Origin: JAJDYQ01 sp963662865
Lineage (GTDB): Bacteria > Pseudomonadota > Gammaproteobacteria > JAJDYQ01
NCBI GenBank assembly: GCA_963662865.1
Contig: OY759969.1
Coordinates: 1,922,001-1,986,000 of the forward strand
Length of the DNA: 64,000 nucleotides
Direction: 5' to 3'
This document shows positions 18,739-27,542 of this stretch, piece by piece. The stretch's first letter is position 1; every line of letters begins with the position of its first letter. The position numbers were made by a program, and so were the translations under genes. The notes beneath the pieces are model-generated. The model searched no databases and was not told where the DNA came from. It saw only the letters and a program-made list of their open reading frames with translations.

Positions 18739-19037
18739 GAAATACTGAATACTGCTTATACGGTGAATTATCGTGGCTCTGGAGAGAGCACGGGCAAGCC
18801 CTCTCAGGACGACATATTCAAAGACGCCCTGAACACCTATGATCACGTCAAGCAGCGGCATTACAGGATCGAATAATACTGCCCGCTCATGCCGAAAATC
18901 TGCTCGCAGCCATTCCCGACGCATGAGGTACTCAAATTACCACTCCACAGGCACAACACCGCAATATCGAACAATCATCAGGCTACCTAAACGATATCAT
19001 TACCCAATTGCTGGCTTCCTTGTGCCTATAAAGTAAC
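18739..19037. other. Intergenic stretch without a recognised gene
   Basis: About 300 bases between the Sel1 gene and the tandem palindromes. Short frames exist on both strands but none has a family resemblance or a good ribosome-binding site. It may hold the Fic gene promoter at its right end. Confidence 0.4.
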
Positions 19038-19150
19038 AAAGTGAAATAAGCTCTATCTTATTTTACTTTTAATCAACAAAGTGAAATAAGCTCTATCTTA
19101 TTTTACTTTTAATCAACAAAGTGAAATAATAATTTCTATATTTCACTTTT
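19038..19150. promoter_or_regulatory. Three tandem palindromic operators upstream of the Fic gene
   Basis: A 40-bp unit is repeated exactly (19038-19077, 19078-19117) and followed by a third partial unit (19118-19150). Each holds a 33-bp inverted repeat with arms AAAGTGAAATA and TATTTTACTTT; in the third copy the right arm is TATTTCACTTT, a perfect match to the left. The last palindrome ends 9 bases before the Fic ATG. Since the Fic protein has a C-terminal winged-helix-like segment, binding by the protein itself (autoregulation) is the likely role. Confidence 0.7.
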
Positions 19151-19159
19151 TGAACATAC

Positions 19160-20302
19160 ATGGCCATTAAGTTAGAAAAATATCGGTCCGGGAAATTTCT
19201 TAAGGGAGCTCAGTATCAATTTTTCTTGCCTGCTCACATTAATGAGAGTTGGAACTGGGATAGCCCACAAATCAATCAACTGGTTGAAAAAGCGGCAATC
19301 AGACTGGGAGAGCTGAATTCATATGCCCATCAGGTTCCCAATATTGATCTTTTTATACAACTGCATGTCACCAAAGAGGCTGTGGTATCCAGCCGGATTG
19401 AAGGCACCAAAACCGATATAGACGAGGCGCTGCTGCCCGAGGAAGAAATCAATCCGCAGCGCCGAAACGACTGGAGAGAAGTCAAAAACTATATTCGGGC
19501 CATGAGCGAAGCCATACTGACGTTACGGGAGTTGCCATTATCTTCGCGTTTATTAAAGCAGGCACACAGGGAACTACTCAGTAATGTTCGAGGGGAACAC
19601 AAGTCTCCCGGTGAATTTCGCACCAGCCAGAACTGGATAGGTGGTATCAACCTGACGGATGCGGTATTCATTCCGCCCGAACATCAATATGTGCCCGAGT
19701 TGATGGGCGACCTGGAAAAATTTCTGCACAATACAGATATTCATATCCCGGAACTTATCCGTATTGCGATCGCACACTACCAGTTTGAAACCATACATCC
19801 CTTTCTGGATGGCAATGGAAGAATAGGCCGCCTGCTGATTACTCTATTTCTCGTCAGCAAGGGTATCCTTGATCAGCCGTTGTTATACCTCTCCACATAT
19901 TTTGAAAAAAACAGAGCCCTCTATTACGAAAATCTGATGAGAGTGCGGACACACAACGATATGTTGCAGTGGCTGAAATATTTTTTGTCTGGAGTGGAAC
20001 AGACGGCTACCGAAGCCGTTAAGACACTGACCCGTATCATGGAGCTGAAAACCGGTATCGAACGTCAGATACATGGCGAGTTCGGAAGACGGGCCGCCAG
20101 TGCAACATTATTGCTGCAAGAGCTATTCAAACAACCCATAGTCAGTGTGGATCAGGTAGCAACATTCTGTAGTGTAAGCTATCGGCCAGCCAATAATCTG
20201 ATTGCCCTGATGTGTGAGCACCGCATCCTCACGGAAATCACCGGACAAAGCCGTAACAGGCTATTTGCATTTAAGCCCTATCTGGAAATTTTCAACATTT
20301 AA
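19160..20302 (+). CDS. Fic family AMP-transferase with N-terminal inhibitory motif
   Basis: Fic enzymes transfer AMP (or a similar group) from a nucleotide to a hydroxyl group of a target protein. 380 residues: N-terminal domain with the inhibitory helix S-SRIEG (S/TxxxE-G, about residue 78), the Fic core with the complete catalytic motif HPFLDGNGRIGR (about residue 214), and a C-terminal winged-helix-like segment (PIVSVDQVATFCSVSYRPANNLI). The inhibitory glutamate on the same chain makes it a class II Fic protein rather than a FicTA pair. ATG at 19160; no partner gene beside it. The codons are AT-richer than the neighbours. Its TAA stop lies inside the end of a repeat element. Confidence 0.92.
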   Translation: MAIKLEKYRSGKFLKGAQYQFFLPAHINESWNWDSPQINQLVEKAAIRLGELNSYAHQVPNIDLFIQLHVTKEAVVSSRIEGTKTDIDEALLPEEEINPQRRNDWREVKNYIRAMSEAILTLRELPLSSRLLKQAHRELLSNVRGEHKSPGEFRTSQNWIGGINLTDAVFIPPEHQYVPELMGDLEKFLHNTDIHIPELIRIAIAHYQFETIHPFLDGNGRIGRLLITLFLVSKGILDQPLLYLSTYFEKNRALYYENLMRVRTHNDMLQWLKYFLSGVEQTATEAVKTLTRIMELKTGIERQIHGEFGRRAASATLLLQELFKQPIVSVDQVATFCSVSYRPANNLIALMCEHRILTEITGQSRNRLFAFKPYLEIFNI

Positions 20303-20429
20303 GGAAATTATGATTAAATCAGAGTTTCCTGCGATACAAGGATGTATTGCCAAAAAGAATAACAAAAATCACATGGTTGTTTTCCGCGCTCTGACAAGTC
20401 CAGGATGGAGTTGTTCAGAGCTTCCTTAA
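20299..20429. mobile_element. MITE-like element with TTAA ends
   Basis: 131 bp bounded by TTAAGGAAATTATGA on the left and the inverse of TTAAGGAAGCTCTGA on the right. It has an inner hairpin near its right end (GCTCTGACAA ... TTGTTCAGAGC) and no coding capacity. A second copy lies at 63876-63984 and partial copies at 4939, 6061 and 33437. TTAA at both ends may be the target site. The Fic stop codon is formed by the left-end TTAA. Confidence 0.7.
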
Positions 20430-20520
20430 GTACAGATAATCACACCTGCCCGGCTATTTCAGCCAATGCCCTTGCGCCGGTGCTTCATCTTTCGATGCCT
20501 GTCGCCACAACCCTTCAAGA

Positions 20521-21876
20521 TCAGAACTGACGCACAAACCGCAACTCAAGACGGTTGCGGTCATAACCATACAACTGTGCATTTGAGTTGCGCCGCTCAT
20601 TCACAAGCTGCAACTGCGGGCTGAAGCCATGCAGCGTGAAGGCGCGATTGGATGCCGAGAGGCGCACGATACGGGTGCGGTCCTCACGGGAAGAACCGTC
20701 TGTGAATGGAGACCAGTTGCCTTCGTATTCGGTACGGCGCAGCTCACCGCTTGCCCCCACCGTGAACCCCAGTGGCAGGGCCCGGGAAGCTCCCAGCCGC
20801 AGCCACAAGGCCCTGTTGCGCCATACCAGGGAATCAGGGCGCTCCCGCCCATAACCGAATGCGGCGTCGATGCGGGTTGTCGAGGTCGCCAGCCAGGAAC
20901 CGCCCAGCGAGAACGCGGTGACCGGCCCATCCAGCCCTGTCCTGCGCTGATAACCGCGCCGATGCCAGGACAAGCGCATATAGGAGGTCAACCGGCGCGT
21001 CAGACGATGTTCGGCCTCCAGGCGCAGCCCATGTTCACGGCTGTGGGAGCGGCCGGCGAGCCAGCGGCGGCGCGTACCACCGAGCAGGCTGAACTCCGTT
21101 ACCGGGCCTGCCAGCCAGCGTGGTCCGATCTGCGCCGATACAAAGGTCTGATCAAAGTCCCTGCCGGCATATTCACGCCGGGCCAGATCGACACCGGTGC
21201 GCAGCCGCCAGCGTTCGCCCAGCGGATATTGATACTCGCCGCCGCCCCAGAACACCATCCCGATACCGGACTGCTCATCCGAGCTGTCATCGAGGCGAAA
21301 CGGCAGGCCGCCGATCTCAATGACCTCTTCACCGGAGGAGGCGTTCAGGTTGCTGTCGGGGGCCAGTGAGATGCCAAAGTAGCTGCTCCAGCGGCGCCGC
21401 TCGCGGATCGCGTTCAGGAAACGATGGACATTAGACGCGACCGCGGCCCCGGGTCGGCCGGCCAGCACGCGCTCGAACTGCCGCTGCGCCAACTCGTCCT
21501 CACCCTTCAGGAAAAGTGCCTGCGCCAGCTCCAACCTGACCCGCACCAGTTCAGGCCGGTCAATCAGGATGGTGTGATAGGCCGTGATTGCCTCATCCAG
21601 CAGGGCATCCCCGGCGTCCGCCTCGATATCCGGCTGCCGGGATGCGCGGGACGCCGCCAGACCGAGCAGGAACAGCACATCGGTCTGGTCTGCATGGTCG
21701 GCTGCCAGCGGACGCAGGATCGACAATGCCTCGTCAAAGCGCCTGTCTTTAATCAGGGTCCGCGCCTGATTGACCTGGGGGTCGGATGACAGATGTTCAC
21801 GGCCTTCCGCAGCCAGGGCAGTGGACGGATACAGCAGCGCCAGGGCGATCAGCACACCGGCCAGCGGCTTGGTCAT
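20521..21876 (-). CDS. Surface lipoprotein assembly modifier (Slam)-like outer-membrane protein
   Basis: Slam proteins move surface lipoproteins across the outer membrane. 451 residues: signal peptide (VLIALALLYPSTALA), N-terminal TPR domain (residues about 30-150, with ARTLIKDRRFDEALSILRPLA and VRLELAQALFLKGEDELAQRQF), then a beta-barrel region of alternating aromatic strands ending in a C-terminal Phe (LRFVRQF), as in DUF560/Slam proteins. The gene upstream encodes a lipoprotein with a TbpB-like barrel, the expected substrate. The two genes lie 61 bases apart with a hairpin between them. Confidence 0.82.
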   Translation of the reverse strand: MTKPLAGVLIALALLYPSTALAAEGREHLSSDPQVNQARTLIKDRRFDEALSILRPLAADHADQTDVLFLLGLAASRASRQPDIEADAGDALLDEAITAYHTILIDRPELVRVRLELAQALFLKGEDELAQRQFERVLAGRPGAAVASNVHRFLNAIRERRRWSSYFGISLAPDSNLNASSGEEVIEIGGLPFRLDDSSDEQSGIGMVFWGGGEYQYPLGERWRLRTGVDLARREYAGRDFDQTFVSAQIGPRWLAGPVTEFSLLGGTRRRWLAGRSHSREHGLRLEAEHRLTRRLTSYMRLSWHRRGYQRRTGLDGPVTAFSLGGSWLATSTTRIDAAFGYGRERPDSLVWRNRALWLRLGASRALPLGFTVGASGELRRTEYEGNWSPFTDGSSREDRTRIVRLSASNRAFTLHGFSPQLQLVNERRNSNAQLYGYDRNRLELRFVRQF

Positions 21877-21896
21877 GGAGAATATACGCGATAGAC

Positions 21897-21914
21897 GGGG
21901 CGGCCAGCCGCCCC
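21897..21914 (-). other. Intercistronic GC-rich hairpin
   Basis: Perfect inverted repeat GGGGCGGC / GCCGCCCC between the lipoprotein gene and the Slam gene. No T run follows on the minus strand, so it may lower Slam expression or stabilise the upstream mRNA end rather than end transcription completely. Confidence 0.5.
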
Positions 21915-21937
21915 GCCTTTATACGAACAGGTAGAGA

Positions 21938-23569
21938 TTACTGTCTGTGTGCACCGAAGGCACCCAGCAGGCTGGCGCTATCATCAGCAGCCCCCGCACC
22001 GAATGTCCCGGCCACTGAACCTGGATGATCGGTGGCGCTGTCGCCATTACTATAGAATTGACCGCCCCATCGGCCGGTGAAGGCGCTGCCGTCAAACGTC
22101 ATGCTGGTAGCGCCAGTGAAGAATCCGGAGCCTGCACTACCGATATTGGCCGTCCCCAGCGTTAATACCGGATCCCCGGTAACAGCGTTACCGTCCTCCG
22201 TGACAGTATGGATCCGTCCATTAATGGTGCCAAGGGCAGAACTATTACCAAAATTAGCCGTCAGCGTGGCAAGGGCATCGACGTAACGGATCTCCGATAC
22301 GTCGGTATATACGCCGGTTGCCACTCCGTCGTAGGTTGCCGTGCCGGTCAGCCCGGCGATATTGGCCTGCGTGAACGGGTCACTGCCATCCGCAAAGGCA
22401 CCAACCGTGACATCGCTAGCGCTCTCCGCGTCGTTGGGAATGTACAACCAGATCCCGCCCGCTAGATAGTCGGTGTCTGGAGTGGTCCTGACTATTGTGG
22501 CAGGGACGAAAATCCAGTTGCCTGTAAGTGAACTCAATCTCCCGTTGCTTGTGCCACGTCCGCATAAGTCGCTTAGGCATCTGAAATATCCACTCTGACC
22601 ATTGTACGTGCCAACGGTTCGATCCGTATCAAACCGCCCGGTAAACACTACACCGGAAACTCCGGAAATGTCGGTCGAGCCTGGCGGCCGGTCAGGCGTG
22701 AACATCCATGCCCCGGCGGTCGTTCGACCATTGACATACGCGCACGAAGCGGCGCAGGAAAATGTGCCTGATTGACCGTCTAGCGTACCTCCGAAACTCG
22801 TAGAACCGCCAACGCTTAACGATACCCCACTAGTGGCAACCAACGTTCCCGCAGAGACGTCTACGGTGCCGTCGTTGCCAGCCCCCAGCTGCTGCTCAGG
22901 CGCTTCGATATCGGAATAGATATCGACATATAAGTCACCGTCGTCGCCATCAAAGCGCAACCCGGAACCCTTGAACCCTAAGTCCCTGGCGTTTTCTACT
23001 ATTGGGTATGAGGTATTAAGAGCGGCGTCGGACGACCCGAAGCTAATGGTGCTGTCATCTTCATCAGTTACAGTTATCATGTAGCTGTTCTGGCGCTCTC
23101 CGTACGTCACTGTTATGTCTACAGCATCAGTCGTGACACCACTATTAACGTTTGACGACTGCGTGACAGAACCACGGTTGGGCGTTGCACTGGCAGCCAC
23201 TGATGATCGCTCCATCCTATACTCCTGCTCAGCCTCAGTCAGGTTGTCAAGCGGACGTACTACACCGCTGCCACCACCGCCACCACCGCCACCGCCACCA
23301 CAGCCGGACAGCGCGAGCGCCGCGACTGTAATCATCGCTATTACGATGTTATAATATTGCTGATTGCTGATTGCTGATTGCTGATTGCTGATTGCTGATT
23401 GCTGATTGCTGATTGCTGATTGCTGATTGCTGATTGCTGATTGCTGATTGCTGATTGCTGATTGCTGATTGCTGATTGCTGATTGCTGATTGCTGATTGC
23501 TGATTGCTGATTGCTGATTGCTGATTGCTGATTGCTGATTGCATTATCTTGTTCCCCCTTAGGCTCCAA
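21938..23569 (-). CDS. Surface lipoprotein with TbpB-like barrel, probable Slam substrate
   Basis: The frame encodes a lipobox (ALALSGC), a Gly10 linker after the cysteine, then about 440 residues of beta-rich sequence ending with a TbpB-type barrel motif (FTGRWGGQFYSNGDS, VAGTFGA). The start is uncertain. The coordinates follow a TTG at 23569 without a good ribosome-binding site, which would put some 62 residues of the repeat ISNQQSA before the signal peptide. The internal ATG at 23335 gives only MITVAALALSGC, a short and uncharged signal. The best ribosome-binding site upstream drives an ATG at 23544 in another frame. The gene is therefore probably phase-variable, and this sequence may show an OFF or reduced state. 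Confidence 0.75.
   Translation of the reverse strand: MEPKGEQDNAISNQQSAISNQQSAISNQQSAISNQQSAISNQQSAISNQQSAISNQQSAISNQQSAISNQQYYNIVIAMITVAALALSGCGGGGGGGGGGSGVVRPLDNLTEAEQEYRMERSSVAASATPNRGSVTQSSNVNSGVTTDAVDITVTYGERQNSYMITVTDEDDSTISFGSSDAALNTSYPIVENARDLGFKGSGLRFDGDDGDLYVDIYSDIEAPEQQLGAGNDGTVDVSAGTLVATSGVSLSVGGSTSFGGTLDGQSGTFSCAASCAYVNGRTTAGAWMFTPDRPPGSTDISGVSGVVFTGRFDTDRTVGTYNGQSGYFRCLSDLCGRGTSNGRLSSLTGNWIFVPATIVRTTPDTDYLAGGIWLYIPNDAESASDVTVGAFADGSDPFTQANIAGLTGTATYDGVATGVYTDVSEIRYVDALATLTANFGNSSALGTINGRIHTVTEDGNAVTGDPVLTLGTANIGSAGSGFFTGATSMTFDGSAFTGRWGGQFYSNGDSATDHPGSVAGTFGAGAADDSASLLGAFGAHRQ
23341..23544 (-). CDS. Leader reading frame carrying the 7-bp repeat
   Basis: ATG at 23544 with AAGGGGG 9 bases upstream, the only good ribosome-binding site in this region. 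In the sequenced state it encodes 67 residues, mostly repeats of ISNQQSA, and stops (TAA, 23341-23343) 5 bases before the internal ATG of the lipoprotein (23335). Gain of one 7-bp unit or loss of two would join it in frame to the lipoprotein. The same frame is open further upstream from an ATG at 23610. Whether it is translated is an inference. Confidence 0.45.
   Translation of the reverse strand: MQSAISNQQSAISNQQSAISNQQSAISNQQSAISNQQSAISNQQSAISNQQSAISNQQSAISNIITS
23356..23542. repeat. Heptanucleotide tandem repeat, 26 perfect copies
   Basis: TGATTGC on the plus strand, 26 uninterrupted copies from 23361 plus 5 bases of a further copy. All three frames are open through it and read the same heptapeptide (ISNQQSA). 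Seven is not a multiple of three, so copy-number change shifts the downstream frame. Confidence 0.97.
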
Positions 23570-23772
23570 GCTAAAATATACATAAATATCAGGCTGAGAA
23601 AATTCCGCATCGGCCTGCCTTGTGCTGCTATTGTTGAACAGTGTAGCGCACTCCTAACAGAATACCCATAAAAAATTCAGGAACCACATTGATTCGCGCA
23701 CATGAAACAGGCCCACTGGCTGGTTGGTGCAAAAACGTAAGGAATTCTGAGCCGGTCAGGGCTTCCTTGCCG

Positions 23773-24834
23773 CTATCGCTCGTCCAACCAGTCACCAATC
23801 GCAGGTGGTATGCTCCTCTGTGCCTTGCCGCTGACATAGATGCCGATATGACCGCCCGGGAATGACAGCTCGGTATAGTCCTTACTGCCGATTTTCTTTT
23901 TCAGCGCCTTGCTTGCGCCCGGTGGCACCAGATGGTCCTGTTCGGCATAGATATTCAGTACCGGCATTCGGATGTTTTTCAGTTTAACCTGCGTATCCCC
24001 GATAACCACTTCGTCACTCATCAGCTTGTTACCCTGGAAAAAGTCCTTGATAAACTGACGATAGGCCTCTCCGGCCTGGTCCGGGCTGTCGAATATCCAC
24101 TTTTCCATACGCATGAAGTTCTTCAGCGCATCCGGGTTATCCATCAGGTCAACAACGCCCAGATATTTCTGCCCCATCAGCGCATAGGGCTTCAGGTTCA
24201 GGAACGTCCAGTTCAACAGGTCACCGGGGATATTGCCACAGGTATCCACCAGCAGGTCGATATCGACATTCTGCACCCAGTGGCTCAGCATATTGTCTTT
24301 GGTATGGAAATCAACCGGTGTCACCATGGTAATGAGATTTCTTATTTTTTCAGAGGACATGGCGCTGTAACATAAGCTGAAGGTACCGCCCTGACAGATA
24401 CCGAGCAGGTTGATTTTCTCGACATCATGTCGGCCTCTGAGCACATCAACACAGTCATCAATGTAGCCGTTAATGTAATCATCCAGGTCCAGGTAACGAT
24501 CACCTGCGTCGGGATAGCCCCAGTCAATCAGATAGACATCCTGACCTGCATCCAGCAATCCTCTGATAAGAGAACGGCCTTCCTGCAAATCCGCCATGTA
24601 AGGACGATTAACCAGCGCATAGACGATTAATAACGGCGTCTTGCCGGTCGCCTTGTTTTCAGACTGATAGCGATAAAGCACCAGCCTGTCGTCGCGGTAA
24701 ATCTCCTCACGGGGCGTTACCCCGGATGAAATTTCACCTGTTTCCATCAGGCTGTGTACGCCTTTGGCAAATTTTTCATTGAACTGACGGACTTCGTTTA
24801 ATATGTCCTGCGGTTTGATATTGATTGGATTCAT
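23773..24834 (-). CDS. phaC: Class III poly(3-hydroxyalkanoate) synthase subunit PhaC
   Basis: Polymerises (R)-3-hydroxyacyl-CoA into PHA at the granule surface. 353 residues, the class III length (classes I and II are near 560). Catalytic Cys in the lipase-like box GICQGG, Asp in AEQDHLVPP and His in PGGHIGIYV. Needs PhaE, encoded 21 bases upstream on the same strand. The region upstream of the lipoprotein gene (23570-23772) has no recognised gene. Confidence 0.96.
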   Translation of the reverse strand: MNPINIKPQDILNEVRQFNEKFAKGVHSLMETGEISSGVTPREEIYRDDRLVLYRYQSENKATGKTPLLIVYALVNRPYMADLQEGRSLIRGLLDAGQDVYLIDWGYPDAGDRYLDLDDYINGYIDDCVDVLRGRHDVEKINLLGICQGGTFSLCYSAMSSEKIRNLITMVTPVDFHTKDNMLSHWVQNVDIDLLVDTCGNIPGDLLNWTFLNLKPYALMGQKYLGVVDLMDNPDALKNFMRMEKWIFDSPDQAGEAYRQFIKDFFQGNKLMSDEVVIGDTQVKLKNIRMPVLNIYAEQDHLVPPGASKALKKKIGSKDYTELSFPGGHIGIYVSGKAQRSIPPAIGDWLDER

Positions 24835-24855
24835 GTCTGTTCTCCACCCGTATGG

Positions 24856-26172
24856 TTAATCGTTATCGCCCAGCATGGCCCTGGCCTGCTTGACCCATTG
24901 CTCTCGTGTAATCTTACCGGTTACATTGATCGCCTTTTCCAGGTCTTCAACAGACTGCTGACTCATGGTCGCCAACTGTTCCATCGCGGTGATGCCCTGT
25001 TCATAAAGCCGTTCCTGCACCCTGGGCCCGATACCCTTGATCCGTGTCAGATCATCTTTTTGCGTGGAAACCTTTTTTGATACGGCCTTCTCTCTGGCTT
25101 TCGGTGGCTTTTTGGCTCCTGCTTTCTCTAATTGGTCCATACGACCGCTCAATATGGCGAACTGCCTTCGCAGTTGACGGTTCTCGCGACGTGCCTGCTG
25201 TAGCTTTCTGGATACTGCCTCCAGGTCCGTTCGTGTCGGCAGATTCATTGCCTGATACACGTCTTCCATCAACTCACCGGAAGCCCGCTGAACGGCCATC
25301 AGACTATTCACCAAATCTCCATATACCACCTGATACTCGTCGCTCATGGCAAATCTGCCATAGACATCTTCGTTTACATCAATCCAGAAATCATACAGTC
25401 CACGCATTGAGTCAATCGGCTGTTCCAGTTCGCCAAATCTCTTTTTCGTCGCCTTGATTGATCGGATGCCCAGCCCGGCAAAGGCAATCTTATAAGCCTT
25501 GAGGGCCTCTCCATATTTGACAAGGAGTTCCACAAGCCGCTGCACCTTCGCCTGTTTTTCACGGCCATACCCCAGGGCCGGCATACCCAGCATTTTATCA
25601 AGTTGCTCGCGGGTCCTGCCTGTTTCAGGAAACATCGCCGCACTGAAACCGGGAAAATCCCAATCCTGGGGCGCCAGACCGCGCATCATGGAGCCAGCCA
25701 TATCCTGCCAGGATTTCATCGCCATACGCTCGAAGCCAAAGATTTCTGGCATATCAATATTAAGACCGGACTTGAGCTGCTGCTTCCATTGTTTGAAACC
25801 GGCCTGCATCGTATCCAGCCAACTGTTGACCAGCTCTTCATTGGCATCGCTGTTTCCCGAACCGGCATTGTGAAAGGCCTCGGCCATCCTCAGATAGCTT
25901 TTTCCCATCTCAGCTGTGCGCTCCATGAAATCTTTTGCCGGTTCAGGTGCCTTCGGAGAGAACATCTGCCGCCATCTGTTAAAGGCATCAATAAACGATT
26001 CCGGCCAGGACTGGCCCATACCGGGAACAGTATTTGCGGAAAAGGATGCGAAAGGATTGCCCGCTGCAGAATTTGATTGCATCTGGTGCATCCAGTTTTG
26101 CCAGTAATCCTGTTGTGCCTTTACCCAGGCCTGACTGCCCTGCTCAAACCAGTCGGTGTTCGATGAAGCCAT
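24856..26172 (-). CDS. phaE: Class III PHA synthase subunit PhaE with C-terminal HhH domain
   Basis: Partner subunit required for PhaC activity. Started at the ATG at 26172 (ASSNTDWFEQGSQAWVKAQQDYWQNW), which has AGGAGA 8 bases upstream; longer in-frame starts at 26205 and 26247 lack one. 438 residues. The middle matches PhaE (FGFERMAMKSWQDMAG, FGELEQPIDSMRGLYDFWIDVNEDVYG), followed by a coiled coil (LEAVSRKLQQARRENRQLRRQ). After a Lys/Ala linker comes a helix-hairpin-helix-like module (LTRIKGIGPRVQERLYEQGI) of about 60 residues that a basic PhaE does not need. Divergent from phaA. Confidence 0.93.
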   Translation of the reverse strand: MASSNTDWFEQGSQAWVKAQQDYWQNWMHQMQSNSAAGNPFASFSANTVPGMGQSWPESFIDAFNRWRQMFSPKAPEPAKDFMERTAEMGKSYLRMAEAFHNAGSGNSDANEELVNSWLDTMQAGFKQWKQQLKSGLNIDMPEIFGFERMAMKSWQDMAGSMMRGLAPQDWDFPGFSAAMFPETGRTREQLDKMLGMPALGYGREKQAKVQRLVELLVKYGEALKAYKIAFAGLGIRSIKATKKRFGELEQPIDSMRGLYDFWIDVNEDVYGRFAMSDEYQVVYGDLVNSLMAVQRASGELMEDVYQAMNLPTRTDLEAVSRKLQQARRENRQLRRQFAILSGRMDQLEKAGAKKPPKAREKAVSKKVSTQKDDLTRIKGIGPRVQERLYEQGITAMEQLATMSQQSVEDLEKAINVTGKITREQWVKQARAMLGDND

Positions 26173-26229
26173 TGCTGAATTCTCCTGAATAAACCCTGTA
26201 TTCATGTTGATTTCAGGTAGTCTAATGAG

Positions 26230-26251
26230 TATATTGCTGCAATGCAATAAT
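26230..26251. promoter_or_regulatory. Putative PhaR operator between phaE and phaA
   Basis: TATATTGC, 7 bases rich in TGC/GCA, then CAATAAT. The same two outer blocks, 6 bases apart, occur upstream of the phasin gene (30200-30220). PhaR repressors bind TGC/GCA-rich sites in PHA promoters, and phaR is in this locus, so a PhaR site is a reasonable inference. Confidence 0.5.
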
Positions 26252-26322
26252 TAAATCCCCAAATATTATTGGCATTGAGTTAATCAATACTGAGATACTG
26301 TTACATCGTCATGGAGAAAAGC

Positions 26323-27507
26323 ATGGATCAGGAAATCGTTATTGTCGCTGCCGCACGTACCGCTTTAGGCAGCTTTTCCGGCTCCCTGGCATCGGTTTCC
26401 GCCGCTGACCTGGGTGCCAAAGTCATTCAATCCCTTCTGCAACGCAGCGGCCTGAAAGCAGAGCAGGTTGATGAGGTCATCATGGGTCAGGTTCTGGCCG
26501 CCGGTCAGGGTCAAAACCCCGCCCGTCAGGCTTCTCTGAAGGCAGGTATTCCTGAAACCACTCCGGCCATGACCATTAATATGGTCTGTGGCAGCGGCCT
26601 GAAAGCCGTTAATCTGGCGGCACAAACAATAATGGCCGACGAGGCAGACATCGTTATCGCAGGTGGTCAGGAGAACATGTCACAGTCCGCTCATGTCCTT
26701 CCAAATTCACGTGACGGCAGAAAAATGGGGACCTGGGAGATGCAGGACACCATGATCGTCGATGGATTATGGTGTGCATTCAACAACTGCCACATGGGCG
26801 TTACCGCTGAAAATATTGCCGGTAAATATGAGTTCAACCGTGAAGCGCAGGATCAGTTCGCGGCGCGGTCTCAAAACCGTGCAGAAGCCGCACAACTCAA
26901 AGATGTCTTCAGGGACGAGATCGTACCGGTCGAAATCCCGCAACGTAAAGGCGACCCTGTCGTATTCAGCGCCGATGAATTCCCCCGTCATGGCGCCACC
27001 GCTGAATCACTGGGCAGGTTACGCCCGGCTTTCAAGAAAGACGGCACGGTAACGGCGGGAAACGCCTCGGGCATCAACGACGGTGCGGCGGCGGTAGTCG
27101 TCATGACAGCCGAAAAAGCCAGAGAGCTTGACCTGACGCCTATGGCACGTATCGCCGGCTTTGCCAGCGCCGGCGTTGACCCCGCAATCATGGGTACCGG
27201 CCCTATTCCATCGACGCAGAAATGCCTGAATCGTGCAGGCTGGAAAATCGATGACCTCGATTTAATTGAAGCGAACGAAGCCTTTGCCGCACAGGCCATG
27301 GCCGTTAACCAGGAACTCGGCCTTGATGAAGACAAGGTCAATATAAGCGGCGGCGCTATTGCACTGGGTCACCCGATCGGTGCTTCAGGCGCACGCGTAC
27401 TGGTTACCTTGCTTTATGGCATGCGACGCGAGAATGCGCGGAAAGGTCTGGCGACATTATGTATTGGTGGTGGTCAGGGTGTGGCCATGGCCGTAGAAAA
27501 AATCTGA
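26323..27507 (+). CDS. phaA: Acetyl-CoA acetyltransferase (beta-ketothiolase) PhaA
   Basis: Condenses two acetyl-CoA to acetoacetyl-CoA, the first step of PHB synthesis. 394 residues from the ATG at 26323 (DQEIVIVAAARTALGSF), 6 bases after GGAG; an ATG at 26311 has no ribosome-binding site. Active-site Cys in NMVCGSGLKAV, His in GGAIALGHPIGASG and second Cys in CIGGGQG. Followed 35 bases later by phaB. Confidence 0.96.
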   Translation: MDQEIVIVAAARTALGSFSGSLASVSAADLGAKVIQSLLQRSGLKAEQVDEVIMGQVLAAGQGQNPARQASLKAGIPETTPAMTINMVCGSGLKAVNLAAQTIMADEADIVIAGGQENMSQSAHVLPNSRDGRKMGTWEMQDTMIVDGLWCAFNNCHMGVTAENIAGKYEFNREAQDQFAARSQNRAEAAQLKDVFRDEIVPVEIPQRKGDPVVFSADEFPRHGATAESLGRLRPAFKKDGTVTAGNASGINDGAAAVVVMTAEKARELDLTPMARIAGFASAGVDPAIMGTGPIPSTQKCLNRAGWKIDDLDLIEANEAFAAQAMAVNQELGLDEDKVNISGGAIALGHPIGASGARVLVTLLYGMRRENARKGLATLCIGGGQGVAMAVEKI

Positions 27508-27542
27508 GCATAAACCGGAAAACAAACACCGTGGAGGATACG

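Noticed and set aside
23356..23542. CRISPR array
   Set aside because: Units are 7 bp without spacers; a simple tandem repeat. The 40-bp units at 19038 also have no variable spacers.
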